A stretch of 64,000 bases of DNA from a virus, in IMG/VR virus record IMGVR_UViG_3300044644_001125, positions 209,623 through 273,622 of that record, one strand, 5' to 3'. Numbering within the stretch: the first letter of the stretch is position 1; every line of letters begins with the position of its first letter. Both the position numbers and the translations under genes were made by a program. Under the pieces are notes generated by a model. The model worked only from the letters and a program-made list of their open reading frames with translations. It did not search any database and was not told the DNA's origin. Positions 1-9,353 of this stretch are shown piece after piece.

Positions 1-195
1 GATATAACCATTAGTTTCCACGTGCAAACAACCGCACCATTTTGGGAAAAAGGTTTCAATAGATTTAAACTGATCTGGCAATTACTTACTACTGGTTATT
101 ATAAATCGGAACATCACTTCATTCTTAATGAACAAACAGCCACTACACTGGTTGATGTAATCAAAAAAGACTTGACCAAGTTCAAGAAACTTTGA
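1..195 (+). CDS. 3' end of an unrecognised phage protein (partial)
   Basis: Frame 1 is open from the window edge to a TGA at 193-195 and gives the last 64 residues of a protein. The visible part begins DITISFHVQTTAPFWEKGF and ends in a Lys-rich tail. No start codon is visible, so the gene begins upstream of the window. I do not recognise a family. It runs in the same direction as the next gene, 43 bases away. Confidence 0.6.
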   Translation, partial: DITISFHVQTTAPFWEKGFNRFKLIWQLLTTGYYKSEHHFILNEQTATTLVDVIKKDLTKFKKL

Positions 196-238
196 TAGTA
201 TATGTCAACCTTAACCAATTATCTAATAGGCGATATAC

Positions 239-1501
239 ATGTCTACAGTTAAAAGAAAAACACAAAATGATCATCTAACAGAAGCTAGAGCAGCTAAAGG
301 TAAAGATCTATCACCAAAATGGGATGGATGTGACGAATGGGATACTAGAACATTTAGTTTAAACTTCCATTGGGCTATGAAGTATTATAACATCGAGAAA
401 TCTGCCAAGGATTTAAAACCAGCAGTTATCAAATGGATGGGATTAAACGGATTCACTACTGATCAAGTAGATATCTACAAAAAAGGTGCTGATTGGCGTT
501 CTAATACATCAATTGGCGGTATAGCCAGTTGCCTATTAAAAGGGATGCCAGCACAACGTGATGATTTCAATAACGGTGCTGATACGTCTGTTTGGCTAAG
601 AACAAGAATCCTTGAAATTATCGACGATTGTAACAAGGATATACAAGAAGAATCAGAAGATGTCAAACCTGCAGCACCAGTTAACATTCAAGAAAGACTA
701 AAAGATATTAGTCTAAGCATGACGAATGAATTAGAAGATGCAATTGAGTCTTGGATTGAAAACCCAGATACGTTTAATCCAAAAGCATTCAATATTCATA
801 ACTTATTAAAAGGTAAATCTGCTAAATCAAACCATGTAAGAATCATCAAAGATTATTACACACCGATGTTAACTGAGTTTGAGGAATTGGCCGGTCCAGC
901 ACCTACTAAACCAGTAGATTATAAAGAACCAGAAGTAACCGAAGATGAAGAAATAGTAGATCCTTATCTTAAAGAAAAGGACATCTATGACCAACTAAAA
1001 GAAGGTTATAAACAACGTACTAAAAAGAATATCACAAGTATTATCAATTTCTTGAAAGATATCATGAGTGCATGTGACATGATTATACAAGAAGATAAAG
1101 CTAATAGAGTACCACGTGTTAAAAAGTCAGTTTCTAAAGAGAAACTAGTTGAAAAACTCAACTACTTAAAAACAGATTCTAATTCTAAGTTAGTATCTAT
1201 TAATCCAGTAACTATCATTGGTGCTGCTATACTATGGTGTTATGATAGTAAAACTAAGAAGTTGTTCAGGTATCTAGCGGACGACATAGATGGACCATTA
1301 GGTGTCAAAGGTACGACTATAATAGGTTACGACCCAAATAAATCGATTGGTAAAACAATCAGGAAACCAGCCGAACAACTGGCAATATTCAAGGCCGGTA
1401 GTAAGACTGCCATTAATAAGTTCTTTGATAGTCTGACTACCGTTGAAATAAAGGCAAATGGTAGAATAAATCCCAACCAGATACTTGTTAAAGTACATTA
1501 A
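239..1501 (+). CDS. conserved-type phage protein of unknown function, 420 aa
   Basis: A 420-residue, charged, soluble protein with no membrane segment or signal peptide. The N-terminal third has a Trp-rich patch (around residues 27-50). A middle acidic stretch (about 220-250, rich in E/D/P) links to a C-terminal region (about 295-420) that is the most structured-looking part. The start is the first ATG, behind a weak TAGGCGA. It is followed directly by a strong terminator, so it ends its operon. I do not recognise the family and assign no function. Confidence 0.8.
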   Translation: MSTVKRKTQNDHLTEARAAKGKDLSPKWDGCDEWDTRTFSLNFHWAMKYYNIEKSAKDLKPAVIKWMGLNGFTTDQVDIYKKGADWRSNTSIGGIASCLLKGMPAQRDDFNNGADTSVWLRTRILEIIDDCNKDIQEESEDVKPAAPVNIQERLKDISLSMTNELEDAIESWIENPDTFNPKAFNIHNLLKGKSAKSNHVRIIKDYYTPMLTEFEELAGPAPTKPVDYKEPEVTEDEEIVDPYLKEKDIYDQLKEGYKQRTKKNITSIINFLKDIMSACDMIIQEDKANRVPRVKKSVSKEKLVEKLNYLKTDSNSKLVSINPVTIIGAAILWCYDSKTKKLFRYLADDIDGPLGVKGTTIIGYDPNKSIGKTIRKPAEQLAIFKAGSKTAINKFFDSLTTVEIKANGRINPNQILVKVH

Positions 1502-1507
1502 CTTAAA

Positions 1508-1535
1508 AACCCAGACTTAAAAATCTGGGTTTTTT
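1508..1535 (+). terminator. rho-independent terminator after the 239-1501 gene
   Basis: The 8-bp stem AACCCAGA / TCTGGGTT has an 8-base loop and is followed by six T residues. It lies just after the stop codon and just before the next promoter. Confidence 0.9.
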
Positions 1536-1537
1536 GT

Positions 1538-1566
1538 TTGACATCTTACAATTAGTAAGTTAGTAT
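1538..1566 (+). promoter_or_regulatory. sigma70-like promoter for the UV endonuclease gene
   Basis: TTGACA at 1538-1543, a 17-base spacer, then TAGTAT at 1561-1566. Transcription would begin near 1573, downstream of the ATG at 1567. That argues for the ATG at 1597 as the true start of the next gene. Confidence 0.75.
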
Positions 1567-1596
1567 ATGCCCAACTTAAACCAACCAGAGAACATC

Positions 1597-2601
1597 ATGA
1601 GAATAGGATTTGCTAGTAAATACGTTCAACAAACGTCAAAAGGCGTGGTCAACGTACCAGAATTAAACATGGGTACTACTACAATCGCTTGGCTTAATCG
1701 TCAATCACGGGCAGTAGCAGAACAAAAACTAACTGATTTAATGCAAGCTAACTTAACTGCTACCTATAAGTTAGTTGAACGTGTTGGTCAGTTACCTGAA
1801 TCACTAAGAATGCTTCGTATTGGCTCTGATGTTCTAACTGCTTATACCCACAAAGATTTCATCGATTTCTACCAACAACCCGATGTCATCAACTACTTAG
1901 AACAAGGATTCAGTAAAATTGGCAATCTAGCACGTGAAAAGCAAGTTAGATTGAGTTTCCATCCAGGTCAGTTCTGCTGTATTGTTAGTGATAGACCAGA
2001 AGTCGTTGATAGTTCACTCGAAGAGCTCGAATACCATGCAAATATGGCACGCTGGATGGGCTATGGTCGATCTAAATTAGATTTTAAACTCAACGTACAC
2101 CTTAGTGGTAAACTAGGCTCTGATGGCTTTAATGCAGCTTGGAATCGCATGAGTCCAGAACTTAGAAATACATTAACCTTAGAAAACGACGAGTATCAAA
2201 AAGGTCTCGATGATCTTTTAGTTCTAAAAGATAAGGCAGGCATCGTGCTTGATATTCATCATCATTTGATTATGACTGGTGAGTATATCAAAGATACTGA
2301 TCCACGAATCCAACATGTTATTGATAGTTGGCAAGGAGTTAGACCAGTTATCCACTATAGTCAATCTAAAGAAGAGTTTTTAGGTAAATACAGGGATATA
2401 CCAGCAATGGATACGCTATTGTTGGAATCAAACAAAAGTAAACTTCGTGCACACAGCGATATGTTCAACAACACCAAAATTAACGACTGGGCTTTGACTC
2501 ATCTTAGTTGGGCTGATATTATGTGCGAAGCAAAATCAAAAAACCTAGCATCTCAACAACTATTTGACCAGCATGAGCAAAATAACAGTACTATGCGTTA
2601 A
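1597..2601 (+). CDS. uvsE: UV damage endonuclease (UVDE/UvsE family)
   Basis: UVDE enzymes nick DNA 5' of UV photoproducts and start alternative excision repair; a phage copy would protect its genome. The protein (334 aa) opens with the family hallmark MRIGFASKY. It shows the metal-binding motifs of the TIM-barrel fold in order: LSFHPGQF (His), NVHLSGKLG (His), LTLENDE (Glu), LDIHHH (Asp/His) and VIHYSQSKE (His). An upstream in-frame ATG at 1567 lies before the predicted transcription start, so 1597 is preferred, with GAG of a weak Shine-Dalgarno 7-9 bases upstream. Its 3' end overlaps the next gene by 29 bases. Length is near the bacterial family norm. Confidence 0.93.
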   Translation: MRIGFASKYVQQTSKGVVNVPELNMGTTTIAWLNRQSRAVAEQKLTDLMQANLTATYKLVERVGQLPESLRMLRIGSDVLTAYTHKDFIDFYQQPDVINYLEQGFSKIGNLAREKQVRLSFHPGQFCCIVSDRPEVVDSSLEELEYHANMARWMGYGRSKLDFKLNVHLSGKLGSDGFNAAWNRMSPELRNTLTLENDEYQKGLDDLLVLKDKAGIVLDIHHHLIMTGEYIKDTDPRIQHVIDSWQGVRPVIHYSQSKEEFLGKYRDIPAMDTLLLESNKSKLRAHSDMFNNTKINDWALTHLSWADIMCEAKSKNLASQQLFDQHEQNNSTMR

Positions 2602-3271
2602 ATTCGGAACAGCTTACTCTACTGATTACGTGATTAGATTACGTAATATGGTAGCTAGATACTTAACCGTTCCATATGAATTCGTTTGTCTAACAGATGA
2701 TACAACACCAATCGAAGGTGTTAGACTTATCGTACAACCAACCGCAGATTATAAACGTGGTTGGTGGTACAAAGTCCATATGTTCGACCCTAATTTACAA
2801 GTTGAAGATACTATCCTATATTTCGACTTAGATGTTGTTATCACTGGTAATATTGATAAGTTGATATCGAAAGCAGGAAACTTCTATGGTATTCGCGACT
2901 TCAATCGTAAGTTCAACAAGGACTATAAATGTTTAAATAGCTCAGTTATGACATGGTCACATGGTGATCATGGTATTATATGGGAACAATTTAGAAAACT
3001 ACCAGGAGAAGCTATGCGAGTTCATGGCGACCAAGATTGGATATGGCGGATTGCTAAGTCTAAAATTACTTTCTGGCCTGATTCATGGATACAAAGTTAC
3101 AAATGGGAAGTTCGTAATAGAAATGAGTTAGTAATAACCGATGGTAAACGAAACTTTGAGTCTAAAGTAGACAACCCAGTTATATCAGACGAATGCTGTG
3201 TATTAGTATTCCACGGCGAACCAAAACCACACGAAGTTCAAGACCAGTTCATTATTGATAACTGGGTATAA
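2573..3271 (+). CDS. GT-A type glycosyltransferase-like protein
   Basis: The 232-residue protein has features of GT-A glycosyltransferases. There is an N-terminal strand-rich region with CLTDD, then the nucleotide-sugar/metal site YFDLDVVITG (DxD-like, around residues 83-92), a central HGDQDWIW motif, and a C-terminal VFHGEPKPH typical of sugar transferases that handle short glycans. It could modify phage DNA, a virion protein or host surface sugar; the substrate cannot be read. The ATG at 2573 is chosen over the upstream TTG at 2564, and the start lies inside the end of uvsE, suggesting translational coupling. Confidence 0.78.
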   Translation: MSKITVLCVKFGTAYSTDYVIRLRNMVARYLTVPYEFVCLTDDTTPIEGVRLIVQPTADYKRGWWYKVHMFDPNLQVEDTILYFDLDVVITGNIDKLISKAGNFYGIRDFNRKFNKDYKCLNSSVMTWSHGDHGIIWEQFRKLPGEAMRVHGDQDWIWRIAKSKITFWPDSWIQSYKWEVRNRNELVITDGKRNFESKVDNPVISDECCVLVFHGEPKPHEVQDQFIIDNWV

Positions 3272-3281
3272 GGAGATTGAA

Positions 3282-3395
3282 ATGTTAAGAAAGTTACTAG
3301 AAGCATTGGTTGCAGCAACCATTTTGAAAATTAAAGAAGTCGATTACAGACGGCCATATGTAAGATCGGTGGTTGTTATCGAAAGATGGAAATAA
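3282..3395 (+). CDS. 37-aa basic peptide gene
   Basis: A short ORF starting MLRKLLEALVAA, with a strong AAGGAG site seven bases before its ATG and a stop that overlaps the next start by ten bases. The N-terminal half can form an amphipathic or short hydrophobic helix; the C-terminal half is Arg-rich. The ribosome site and the overlap support it as a real gene. Function unknown. Confidence 0.6.
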   Translation: MLRKLLEALVAATILKIKEVDYRRPYVRSVVVIERWK

Positions 3396-3679
3396 CAACC
3401 GTGGATTTCCAACGGTGGTTTTTGGAAGGTATTCTGAAATCGAATATATGTAAAATCAGATTTACCAGGGTATCTGGTGGAATTAGTACAATGCGTTGTA
3501 CATTAAAACCAGAATACATCCCGGAATATACCGGTGATGCTGAGAAGTTAGCAGTAGCTAATCGCATGAGGCAAGTCAATCATATTCTTGCAGTTTGGAA
3601 TATTGATAAGAATGGATGGCGTTGTTTTAAAATTGAAAACTTAATAGATATGGAGATAGTAGATGCATTACCTATTTGA
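3386..3679 (+). CDS. small SH3-barrel-like phage protein (DUF2693-type)
   Basis: 97 residues. The pattern of an alternating beta region containing RFTRVSGGISTMRCTL and a C-terminal ILAVWNIDKNGWRCFKIENL matches the small DUF2693/WYL-like SH3-barrel proteins common in T4-related phages, where the role is unknown. It overlaps the 37-aa peptide gene at its start and the HAD gene at its end, so all three are probably co-translated. Confidence 0.7.
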   Translation: MEITTVDFQRWFLEGILKSNICKIRFTRVSGGISTMRCTLKPEYIPEYTGDAEKLAVANRMRQVNHILAVWNIDKNGWRCFKIENLIDMEIVDALPI

Positions 3680-4358
3680 TGTGGATGGAACATTAACCCC
3701 AAGCCGAGAAAAAATCAATCCAGCATTTGGTCATTGGTTTCTAGGATTTGCACGATCACACGACGTATCTCTTGTTTCTGGTGGTGATTATCAGAAAACC
3801 TTAGAGCAACTAGGTCCTGAGATAATAGATGCCGCCAAGTTCGTATTCAGTTGTTCTGGTAATGTTATTCGTGAAAACGGTGAAATATTACATGAACATT
3901 CTTGGACAGTACCAGAACCCGTACTGGATTACCTAAAATCTGAATTATTCACAAGTCCATACGAAGAACGTTTCGGTAAGCATTTTGAACATCGCACAGG
4001 TATGCTTAACTTTTCTATCGTTGGTAGAAATGCAAAAGGTCGCGATAGACTAGATTACTACCAATGGGATTTGAAGAATGGTGAGCGTACTAGAATAGTA
4101 AATACCATCAATGATACATGGCCTGACTTACATGCAGTTGTAGGTGGCGAAACTAGTATTGATATAGCGAGTATCGGTGCAGATAAATCTCAAGTCCTAG
4201 AATGGATTAAGGGCGATATCCTCTTCATCGGCGATAGAACCGACCCAATTGGTAATGATTATCCATTGGCTTGTGCTACAGTCGAACAACGTCGAGGAAC
4301 GTTTGAGACTGTTACTAGTTGGAAAGATACTTGGGAAATACTTAAGAAAATTGATTAA
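3663..4358 (+). CDS. HAD-superfamily phosphatase, phosphomannomutase-like
   Basis: 231 residues with the HAD signature at the very N-terminus, FDVDGTLTPSR (nucleophile Asp6, acid/base Asp8). A VSGGD (motif II) follows at about residues 37-41 and the late motif ILFIGDRTDPIGNDYP (motif IV acidic residues) near 188-203. The cap and overall layout resemble eukaryotic-type phosphomannomutases (PMM/HAD), which fits a role in sugar-phosphate metabolism next to the glycosyltransferase-like gene. Substrate specificity is inference. It overlaps the previous gene by 17 bases and ends three bases before a terminator. Confidence 0.85.
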   Translation: MHYLFDVDGTLTPSREKINPAFGHWFLGFARSHDVSLVSGGDYQKTLEQLGPEIIDAAKFVFSCSGNVIRENGEILHEHSWTVPEPVLDYLKSELFTSPYEERFGKHFEHRTGMLNFSIVGRNAKGRDRLDYYQWDLKNGERTRIVNTINDTWPDLHAVVGGETSIDIASIGADKSQVLEWIKGDILFIGDRTDPIGNDYPLACATVEQRRGTFETVTSWKDTWEILKKID

Positions 4359-4360
4359 AG

Positions 4361-4386
4361 AAAAGGGGCTTAATAGCCCCTTTTTG
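4361..4386. terminator. bidirectional terminator between convergent genes
   Basis: AAAAGGGGCT, a 4-base loop, AGCCCCTTTTT. The stem has A and T runs on both sides and separates the plus-strand HAD gene from the convergent minus-strand gene that follows. Confidence 0.9.
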
Positions 4387-4713
4387 TTACTTCTTCTTTC
4401 TACCACGTGGTGGTTTGTTCTGTGGTGCCTTTGGTTTGTTCTCAGGTTTTTTAGGTACTGATGATACAACCGCTTGTTCAATCTTCGTTTCTACTGCAGC
4501 AGCAACAACTGGTTTCTTAATAGTAGGTTTCTTTTTAGCCGGTTCTTTTTCAACTTCAGTTTCTACTACTGGCTCTGCTACAACTTCCACATTAACTTCT
4601 GTTTTAGGTGCACGCGGTTTATACTTGCGTTTTGGCTTAACTGCTACTTCCACTTCAATGATTTGTTCCGCTTGTGGTGCTTTTTTGAACAGATTTTTGA
4701 TAAAATCAAACAT
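4387..4713 (-). CDS. Lys/Pro/Glu-rich low-complexity protein, 108 aa
   Basis: The minus-strand gene has a strong AAGGAG six bases before its ATG (read on the minus strand, 4720-4725), which separates it from shadow ORFs on the other strand. The N-terminus MFDFIKNLFKKAP is a short amphipathic helix. The remainder is disordered, alternating Lys/Arg-Pro patches with Val/Glu repeats and ending PPRGRKKK. It could bind nucleic acid or act as a linker/scaffold; no family is recognised. Confidence 0.75.
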   Translation of the reverse strand: MFDFIKNLFKKAPQAEQIIEVEVAVKPKRKYKPRAPKTEVNVEVVAEPVVETEVEKEPAKKKPTIKKPVVAAAVETKIEQAVVSSVPKKPENKPKAPQNKPPRGRKKK

Positions 4714-4771
4714 GTACTACTCCTTTGGGGTTTTGTTTAAGATATCGTATTTAGTTTACGCAAAAATCGGA

Positions 4772-4779
4772 TAAATACC
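4772..4779 (+). promoter_or_regulatory. T4-type late promoter box ATAAATAC
   Basis: The -10-only box ATAAATAC lies 30 bases before the first structural gene at 4809 with no TTGACA upstream. T4-type late promoters are TATAAATA. Similar boxes precede genes at 11023, 24065 and others in this window. Confidence 0.55.
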
Positions 4780-4808
4780 AGATACATAAACTATTTAAAG
4801 GAACATCC

Positions 4809-5189
4809 ATGTCAGCACACCCGACCATTGACCACTACGACGGAGATAGAGAATATACAGTAGGAACTGTCGTTATATTCGGTGGAGAACGAGAAGTCAC
4901 AATATCAACTCAATACTCAGATACTAGAGTTGCTGGCGTGGTAGCAGCCATTGCAGATCCAGCACACCTATTTCCTGGATTTAACATTCCAGTAGCTAGT
5001 CATGGCAGAGCGCCATGCAGAGTAGTAGGTAAAGTTGAAAAAGGTGATCTTTTGGTAACTTCAAGAATCGCAGGCGTTGCAGTAGTTCCAACCAGTGGTG
5101 CAATTGCTGGTACAATTATCGGTAAAGCATTACAAGAGTTTAGTTCCGACCATATCGGTACAATAGAAATCGCAGTTGGCTGCGCATAA
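4809..5189 (+). CDS. stand-alone tail-fibre C-terminal-type domain protein
   Basis: 126 residues. The pattern YTVGTVVIFGG, then VAGVVA, GRAPCRVVGKVEKGDLLVTS and a closing IGTIEIAVG is the beta-rich domain usually found at the C-terminus of long phage fibres. The minus-strand protein at 62745-64000 ends with the same arrangement (YPVGTVVSIGG...GRVPVLVSGPVTKGDKLT). Here the domain is encoded alone, headed by an AAAGGAAC ribosome site, and begins a run of virion genes. Likely a baseplate or fibre accessory protein. Confidence 0.7.
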   Translation: MSAHPTIDHYDGDREYTVGTVVIFGGEREVTISTQYSDTRVAGVVAAIADPAHLFPGFNIPVASHGRAPCRVVGKVEKGDLLVTSRIAGVAVVPTSGAIAGTIIGKALQEFSSDHIGTIEIAVGCA

Positions 5190-5200
5190 TAGGAAATAAT

Positions 5201-5737
5201 ATGACTATAACTACAATTAACATTGGTAATATTGCAAACGACGGGTTAGGTGATGATCTAAGAACCGCATTTGAAAAAGTAAATGCTAATTTTCAAGCAT
5301 TAAACATAACAGCATCAACAACCGATGTACCTGGTTATAGTATATTCAAAGAAAAAGTTGATAATAACTTAGTGTTTAGAACCTTACAATCAGGGACTAA
5401 TATCGCAATCACTGAAACACCTGATGCAATCACGATTGCTAGTAGTGCACCAATCGCATTTAAAAAGATATCAACCGATAATGGTTCGATTTCCGCAAGC
5501 AGTTTTCAAGATATTTCAATTGTAGGAACTAACGATATTACTGTTGCGTCTTCAGCATCAACTATAACAGTTGGTAGTACATTACCGGTAACCGATATTT
5601 TAACAACTTATGATTTTGGTCCAATCACTGGCGATTTTACAAATGCTATTCAATTACTATTAGCCAACACGTCTATTAATTTTGGTACAATATCAGTACC
5701 TAGTATGTTTAATTTAGACTGCGGAACATTAGGATAA
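5201..5737 (+). CDS. virion/tail-associated protein, 178 aa
   Basis: Begins MTITTINIGNIANDGLGDDL and continues LRTAFEKVNANFQALN, a leader motif seen at the N-terminus of T4-like structural proteins (compare the 9354 gene, QTFRDNFNTIKVGLK). The remainder is Ser/Thr/Ala/Ile-rich with alternating strands, as in fibre or baseplate proteins. SD TAGGAA precedes the ATG. It sits six bases before the large tail gene. Confidence 0.7.
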   Translation: MTITTINIGNIANDGLGDDLRTAFEKVNANFQALNITASTTDVPGYSIFKEKVDNNLVFRTLQSGTNIAITETPDAITIASSAPIAFKKISTDNGSISASSFQDISIVGTNDITVASSASTITVGSTLPVTDILTTYDFGPITGDFTNAIQLLLANTSINFGTISVPSMFNLDCGTLG

Positions 5738-5743
5738 TAACCA

Positions 5744-8700
5744 ATGGCTATTACATGGGTTACGCCAGCTGGTGGTTTAGGTACATTTCAAGAACGAATA
5801 ATAACTGAGATTCAGATCACTGCGACATCAACAATTGGCGCTATTACATTTGAAATAATCGCAGGTGCATTGCCACGCGGTTTGAGATTGGTTAGTAATA
5901 CAACTCACACAGGCAATATAACATCTGCATATATCAAAGGAAGTCCAGTAGAAGTAACAAAATTAACAACCTGCAGATTTGTAATCAGAGCAACTGATGG
6001 TGTTGATATCATCGATAGAACCTTCAACATTATAATTGATGGTGCTGATACACCAGAATGGGTTACACCAGAGGGTTATTTGGATGCTGGTATTGCAGGT
6101 ACTCATTACGTATTAGATAATAGTTACGTTAGCATTCAACTACAAGCTACTGATAGTGATATCACTGCTGGTGGTACACTTACCTATCGACTACTTCCAA
6201 ACGCTGGTGAATTCCCACCTGGCTTAACACTAGATAGTGATGGCCTTATAACTGGATTCACAGACCCTATTTTTGCTACACCATACACGGGTCCAACCAC
6301 AGGTGGTTATGACACCGCACCTTGGGATATCATACCATTAGACTTTGTTAAATTATCATCATCAGGTTACGATACTTATTTTTATGATAATGTCACGTTC
6401 GATTATTCAGAAGTTGATAATACACCAACTCGATTAAGTAGAGATTATGTATTTTCGGTTGAAGTATCTGACGGATTTTACGCTGAAACAAGAATGTTCA
6501 GAATTTATGTCGTAACAGATGAATACTTAGCAACATTAAACATTGGTGTGAATAGAAAACCAATTTGGATTACAAAACCATACCTAGGAAAGTACAGAGC
6601 TAACAACTATGTAACTATTCCACTTGACGTATACGATCCACCCTCATTACAGGGTACGATTACTTACTTCTTACTGAACAACAATCCCGACGGATCATTA
6701 AGCCAATTACCACCTGGTATGGATTATGATTCGATGACTGGTGATATCGCTGGTAGAATTCCATATCAAGCTAGAGTAACAAAAAGTTATAAATTCACGA
6801 TGCTCGCGGTGAATTTCCCATTATCCGTATCTGACTCAGTGATTGTGTCCACTAGTATGATTGCAACTGCTAATCAAATCATAGTAGCGGATACGTCTGC
6901 ATTAAGTTATCAGATACAGTTACCAGCAAATCCACAGAATGGTGATAGATTAAGCGTTGTCGATAGTAAAAATACGTTTGCTACTAACCACATCACAGTC
7001 GAGTCTAAAACAAACGCGACAATCGAAGACACCAATTCTGTAATTTTAGATATCACCGGTGCGCAAGTAACTTTCGTATATAGCGCAAGCACCAGTAATT
7101 GGGTATTGCAATATATACCATTCGGATATGTAGGTGAAATAGCAACCGATAACGTAATAACTGTAAATAACAATCATACTGCATCAAACAATGATTTTCT
7201 ACAACTCGATTCATCTACTAGTACATTCAATGTAACTTTACCATCATCACCGGTAAATGGTGCGAAAATAAGCATCATTGATTATACTGGTTCACTTGAA
7301 TTGCATAATGTAATTGTAATACCAAGCACTGGTGATACGGTATACGATGACAATGCATTGGTATTGGATGTTTCTGGTACCTATATCACACTAACTTATG
7401 AGTTAACAAGTAAAAATTGGAATCTACAATACAATCCAGTTGGTTATTTAAGTGATCCTATCAATATTGGATTATTTCCATCACCGCTATACGATTATAA
7501 TGTAACTGCAATTGACCATGTATTGGTTAGATTAGATTCAAGAAACAATGCAATTAACGTAATCTTACCAAGGAATCCAAGTAATGGGTTTATGGTAGGT
7601 ATTGCTGATGTTTTTGGGAATTGCAACGAACACCCTATCACCATTATACCAAATACACCCGATTCAGTAATAAACGATTCATCTCTTGTATTAGATGTAA
7701 ATGGCGCTGTTGTTATTTTAGTCTATAGCCGACCAACAAACAACTGGGAATTGCAATTTATACCAAGCAATACCGGAAGCTATGGATTGACTAGTACTGC
7801 ATTAACACCGTCGGTTCTCGTTAATGATTTGAACAGCAACGTCGCTATCACTTCCACGTTAGTCGGTGATTGGAATGCAACTACGACCTATAATATCAAC
7901 GATGCCGTTAGATTTAGTGGATTTGTTTATATTTGTTTGATTAGAAATACAAATAAGAACCCACTCGATACCAACTATTGGATATCTGGGGTAACTTCTG
8001 AACCAAGAACATTCACAGTCGATGTTATTGGTGAAATTGAAAGTGCAATTAGTTGGGTTACTAAACCAAACTTAGGAACTATTAAACCTAATAGACCTTG
8101 CACAATCCAGTTAGAAGCATCTAATTTGATTAAAGGTGGTAATGTTTCATACAAACTAACAAGTGGTAATTTGCCTTCTGGTTTAACTCTACTACCTTCT
8201 GGATTTATCGAAGGTAAAGTCAGACAATTCCAAGACATCGAAAATAACTTACCAGGTTTAACTAGATTCTTCGACCATGATTCTAGCTTAGTTGATTCAA
8301 CCGCATCAAGAAGTTATAATATGACGTTTGATGGTAATACCACAACCTTCGATAAAAAGCACACATTCACGGTAGTAGCAAGAGATTCGGTTAATCTAGT
8401 TGAACTACCACAAACTTTCGAGTTAACAGTTAAAACTGATTCGGAATTAGTATACGCTAATCTATACTTAAAAGCCTTTATGCCAAAAGATCAACGTCTT
8501 GAATGGCATAAATTCATTACTGATGATTGCATTTTCAAATCAGCTGATCTATACAGATATGGTGATGTGAACTTTGGAATTCAATCCGAATTAAAAACAT
8601 TACTGTTCGCTGGTATTGAATCATCCAAAGCAGAAACGTATGTGCAAGCAATGAGCCGAAATCACACCAAAAAACAAATGCTATTTGGTGATGTGAAAAT

Positions 8701-9352
8701 CGCAGTCGCTTTAGATGAAACAACTCAACAACCGATTTATGAAGTAGTTTACGTTGATTTAGTAGACCAATTCGAAAAAAATAACACCAGTATCAGTAAA
8801 ATGATGGAATTACCTGATAATACCGATAGTAAAGTTCTTATCAGCTACGAAAATATCACAATAGACAGTGATATTCCATTTGTAAGTGATAGTGATAAAC
8901 AAAGAGTATTCCCAAATTCAATCAAGAATATGAGAAAACAAGTTGAAACTACTGGTACAAGAGATAGAACCTATCTTCCACTTTGGATGAGAAGTATCCA
9001 GCCTAATACAAATCACGAACCAGGGTTTACTAGAGCTCTCGTGTTGTGCTATACCAAACCAAACCACGGTTCAATCATAGCAAGTAGAATAAAAGCAAAA
9101 ATAAACACAGCATCGCGTGGTAATTGGTCACCAAATGCGTATTATCAAGTAGGTGATACCGTAAAATACCTTAGTTTTTACTATACATGCACGTTAAACA
9201 ATAGTAACACTAAACCAACAGATGAACACTCGTGGAGTCGTAATTTTGATTTCAAATTACTGGACTTCACCGCAGATAGATATATCATCGACACACTTGA
9301 TAATAAAGTGGGTGATAAATATCTAGTATTCCCAACCCATAGAGAACCATAA
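5744..9352 (+). CDS. giant tail/baseplate protein with Ig-like and carbohydrate-binding-like modules
   Basis: 1202 residues. Several putative Ig-fold repeats of the He_PIG type are visible through their LPxGLxL-x-(T/S)GxIxG core: near residues 41-65, 150-170 (FPPGLTLDSDGLITG), 325-345 (LPPGMDYDSMTGDIAG) and 805-830 (LPSGLTLLPSGFIEG). Between them is a three-fold repeat of about 100 residues built on DNAI-type strands and VIVxP-type turns (about 380-670). Two modules shaped like CBM5/12 chitin-binding domains, W-x(2)-YxxGDxVxxxxxxYxC-type, occur near 705-745 and 1125-1165. The last 300 residues are a mixed domain. Probably a baseplate/tail adhesin. It is in a four-gene structural operon with almost no spacing. 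Confidence 0.85.
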   Translation: MAITWVTPAGGLGTFQERIITEIQITATSTIGAITFEIIAGALPRGLRLVSNTTHTGNITSAYIKGSPVEVTKLTTCRFVIRATDGVDIIDRTFNIIIDGADTPEWVTPEGYLDAGIAGTHYVLDNSYVSIQLQATDSDITAGGTLTYRLLPNAGEFPPGLTLDSDGLITGFTDPIFATPYTGPTTGGYDTAPWDIIPLDFVKLSSSGYDTYFYDNVTFDYSEVDNTPTRLSRDYVFSVEVSDGFYAETRMFRIYVVTDEYLATLNIGVNRKPIWITKPYLGKYRANNYVTIPLDVYDPPSLQGTITYFLLNNNPDGSLSQLPPGMDYDSMTGDIAGRIPYQARVTKSYKFTMLAVNFPLSVSDSVIVSTSMIATANQIIVADTSALSYQIQLPANPQNGDRLSVVDSKNTFATNHITVESKTNATIEDTNSVILDITGAQVTFVYSASTSNWVLQYIPFGYVGEIATDNVITVNNNHTASNNDFLQLDSSTSTFNVTLPSSPVNGAKISIIDYTGSLELHNVIVIPSTGDTVYDDNALVLDVSGTYITLTYELTSKNWNLQYNPVGYLSDPINIGLFPSPLYDYNVTAIDHVLVRLDSRNNAINVILPRNPSNGFMVGIADVFGNCNEHPITIIPNTPDSVINDSSLVLDVNGAVVILVYSRPTNNWELQFIPSNTGSYGLTSTALTPSVLVNDLNSNVAITSTLVGDWNATTTYNINDAVRFSGFVYICLIRNTNKNPLDTNYWISGVTSEPRTFTVDVIGEIESAISWVTKPNLGTIKPNRPCTIQLEASNLIKGGNVSYKLTSGNLPSGLTLLPSGFIEGKVRQFQDIENNLPGLTRFFDHDSSLVDSTASRSYNMTFDGNTTTFDKKHTFTVVARDSVNLVELPQTFELTVKTDSELVYANLYLKAFMPKDQRLEWHKFITDDCIFKSADLYRYGDVNFGIQSELKTLLFAGIESSKAETYVQAMSRNHTKKQMLFGDVKIAVALDETTQQPIYEVVYVDLVDQFEKNNTSISKMMELPDNTDSKVLISYENITIDSDIPFVSDSDKQRVFPNSIKNMRKQVETTGTRDRTYLPLWMRSIQPNTNHEPGFTRALVLCYTKPNHGSIIASRIKAKINTASRGNWSPNAYYQVGDTVKYLSFYYTCTLNNSNTKPTDEHSWSRNFDFKLLDFTADRYIIDTLDNKVGDKYLVFPTHREP

Positions 9353-9353
9353 C

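Noticed and set aside
4415-4774. A 119-aa plus-strand ORF
   Set aside because: Antisense to the 4387-4713 minus-strand gene, which has a strong ribosome site.
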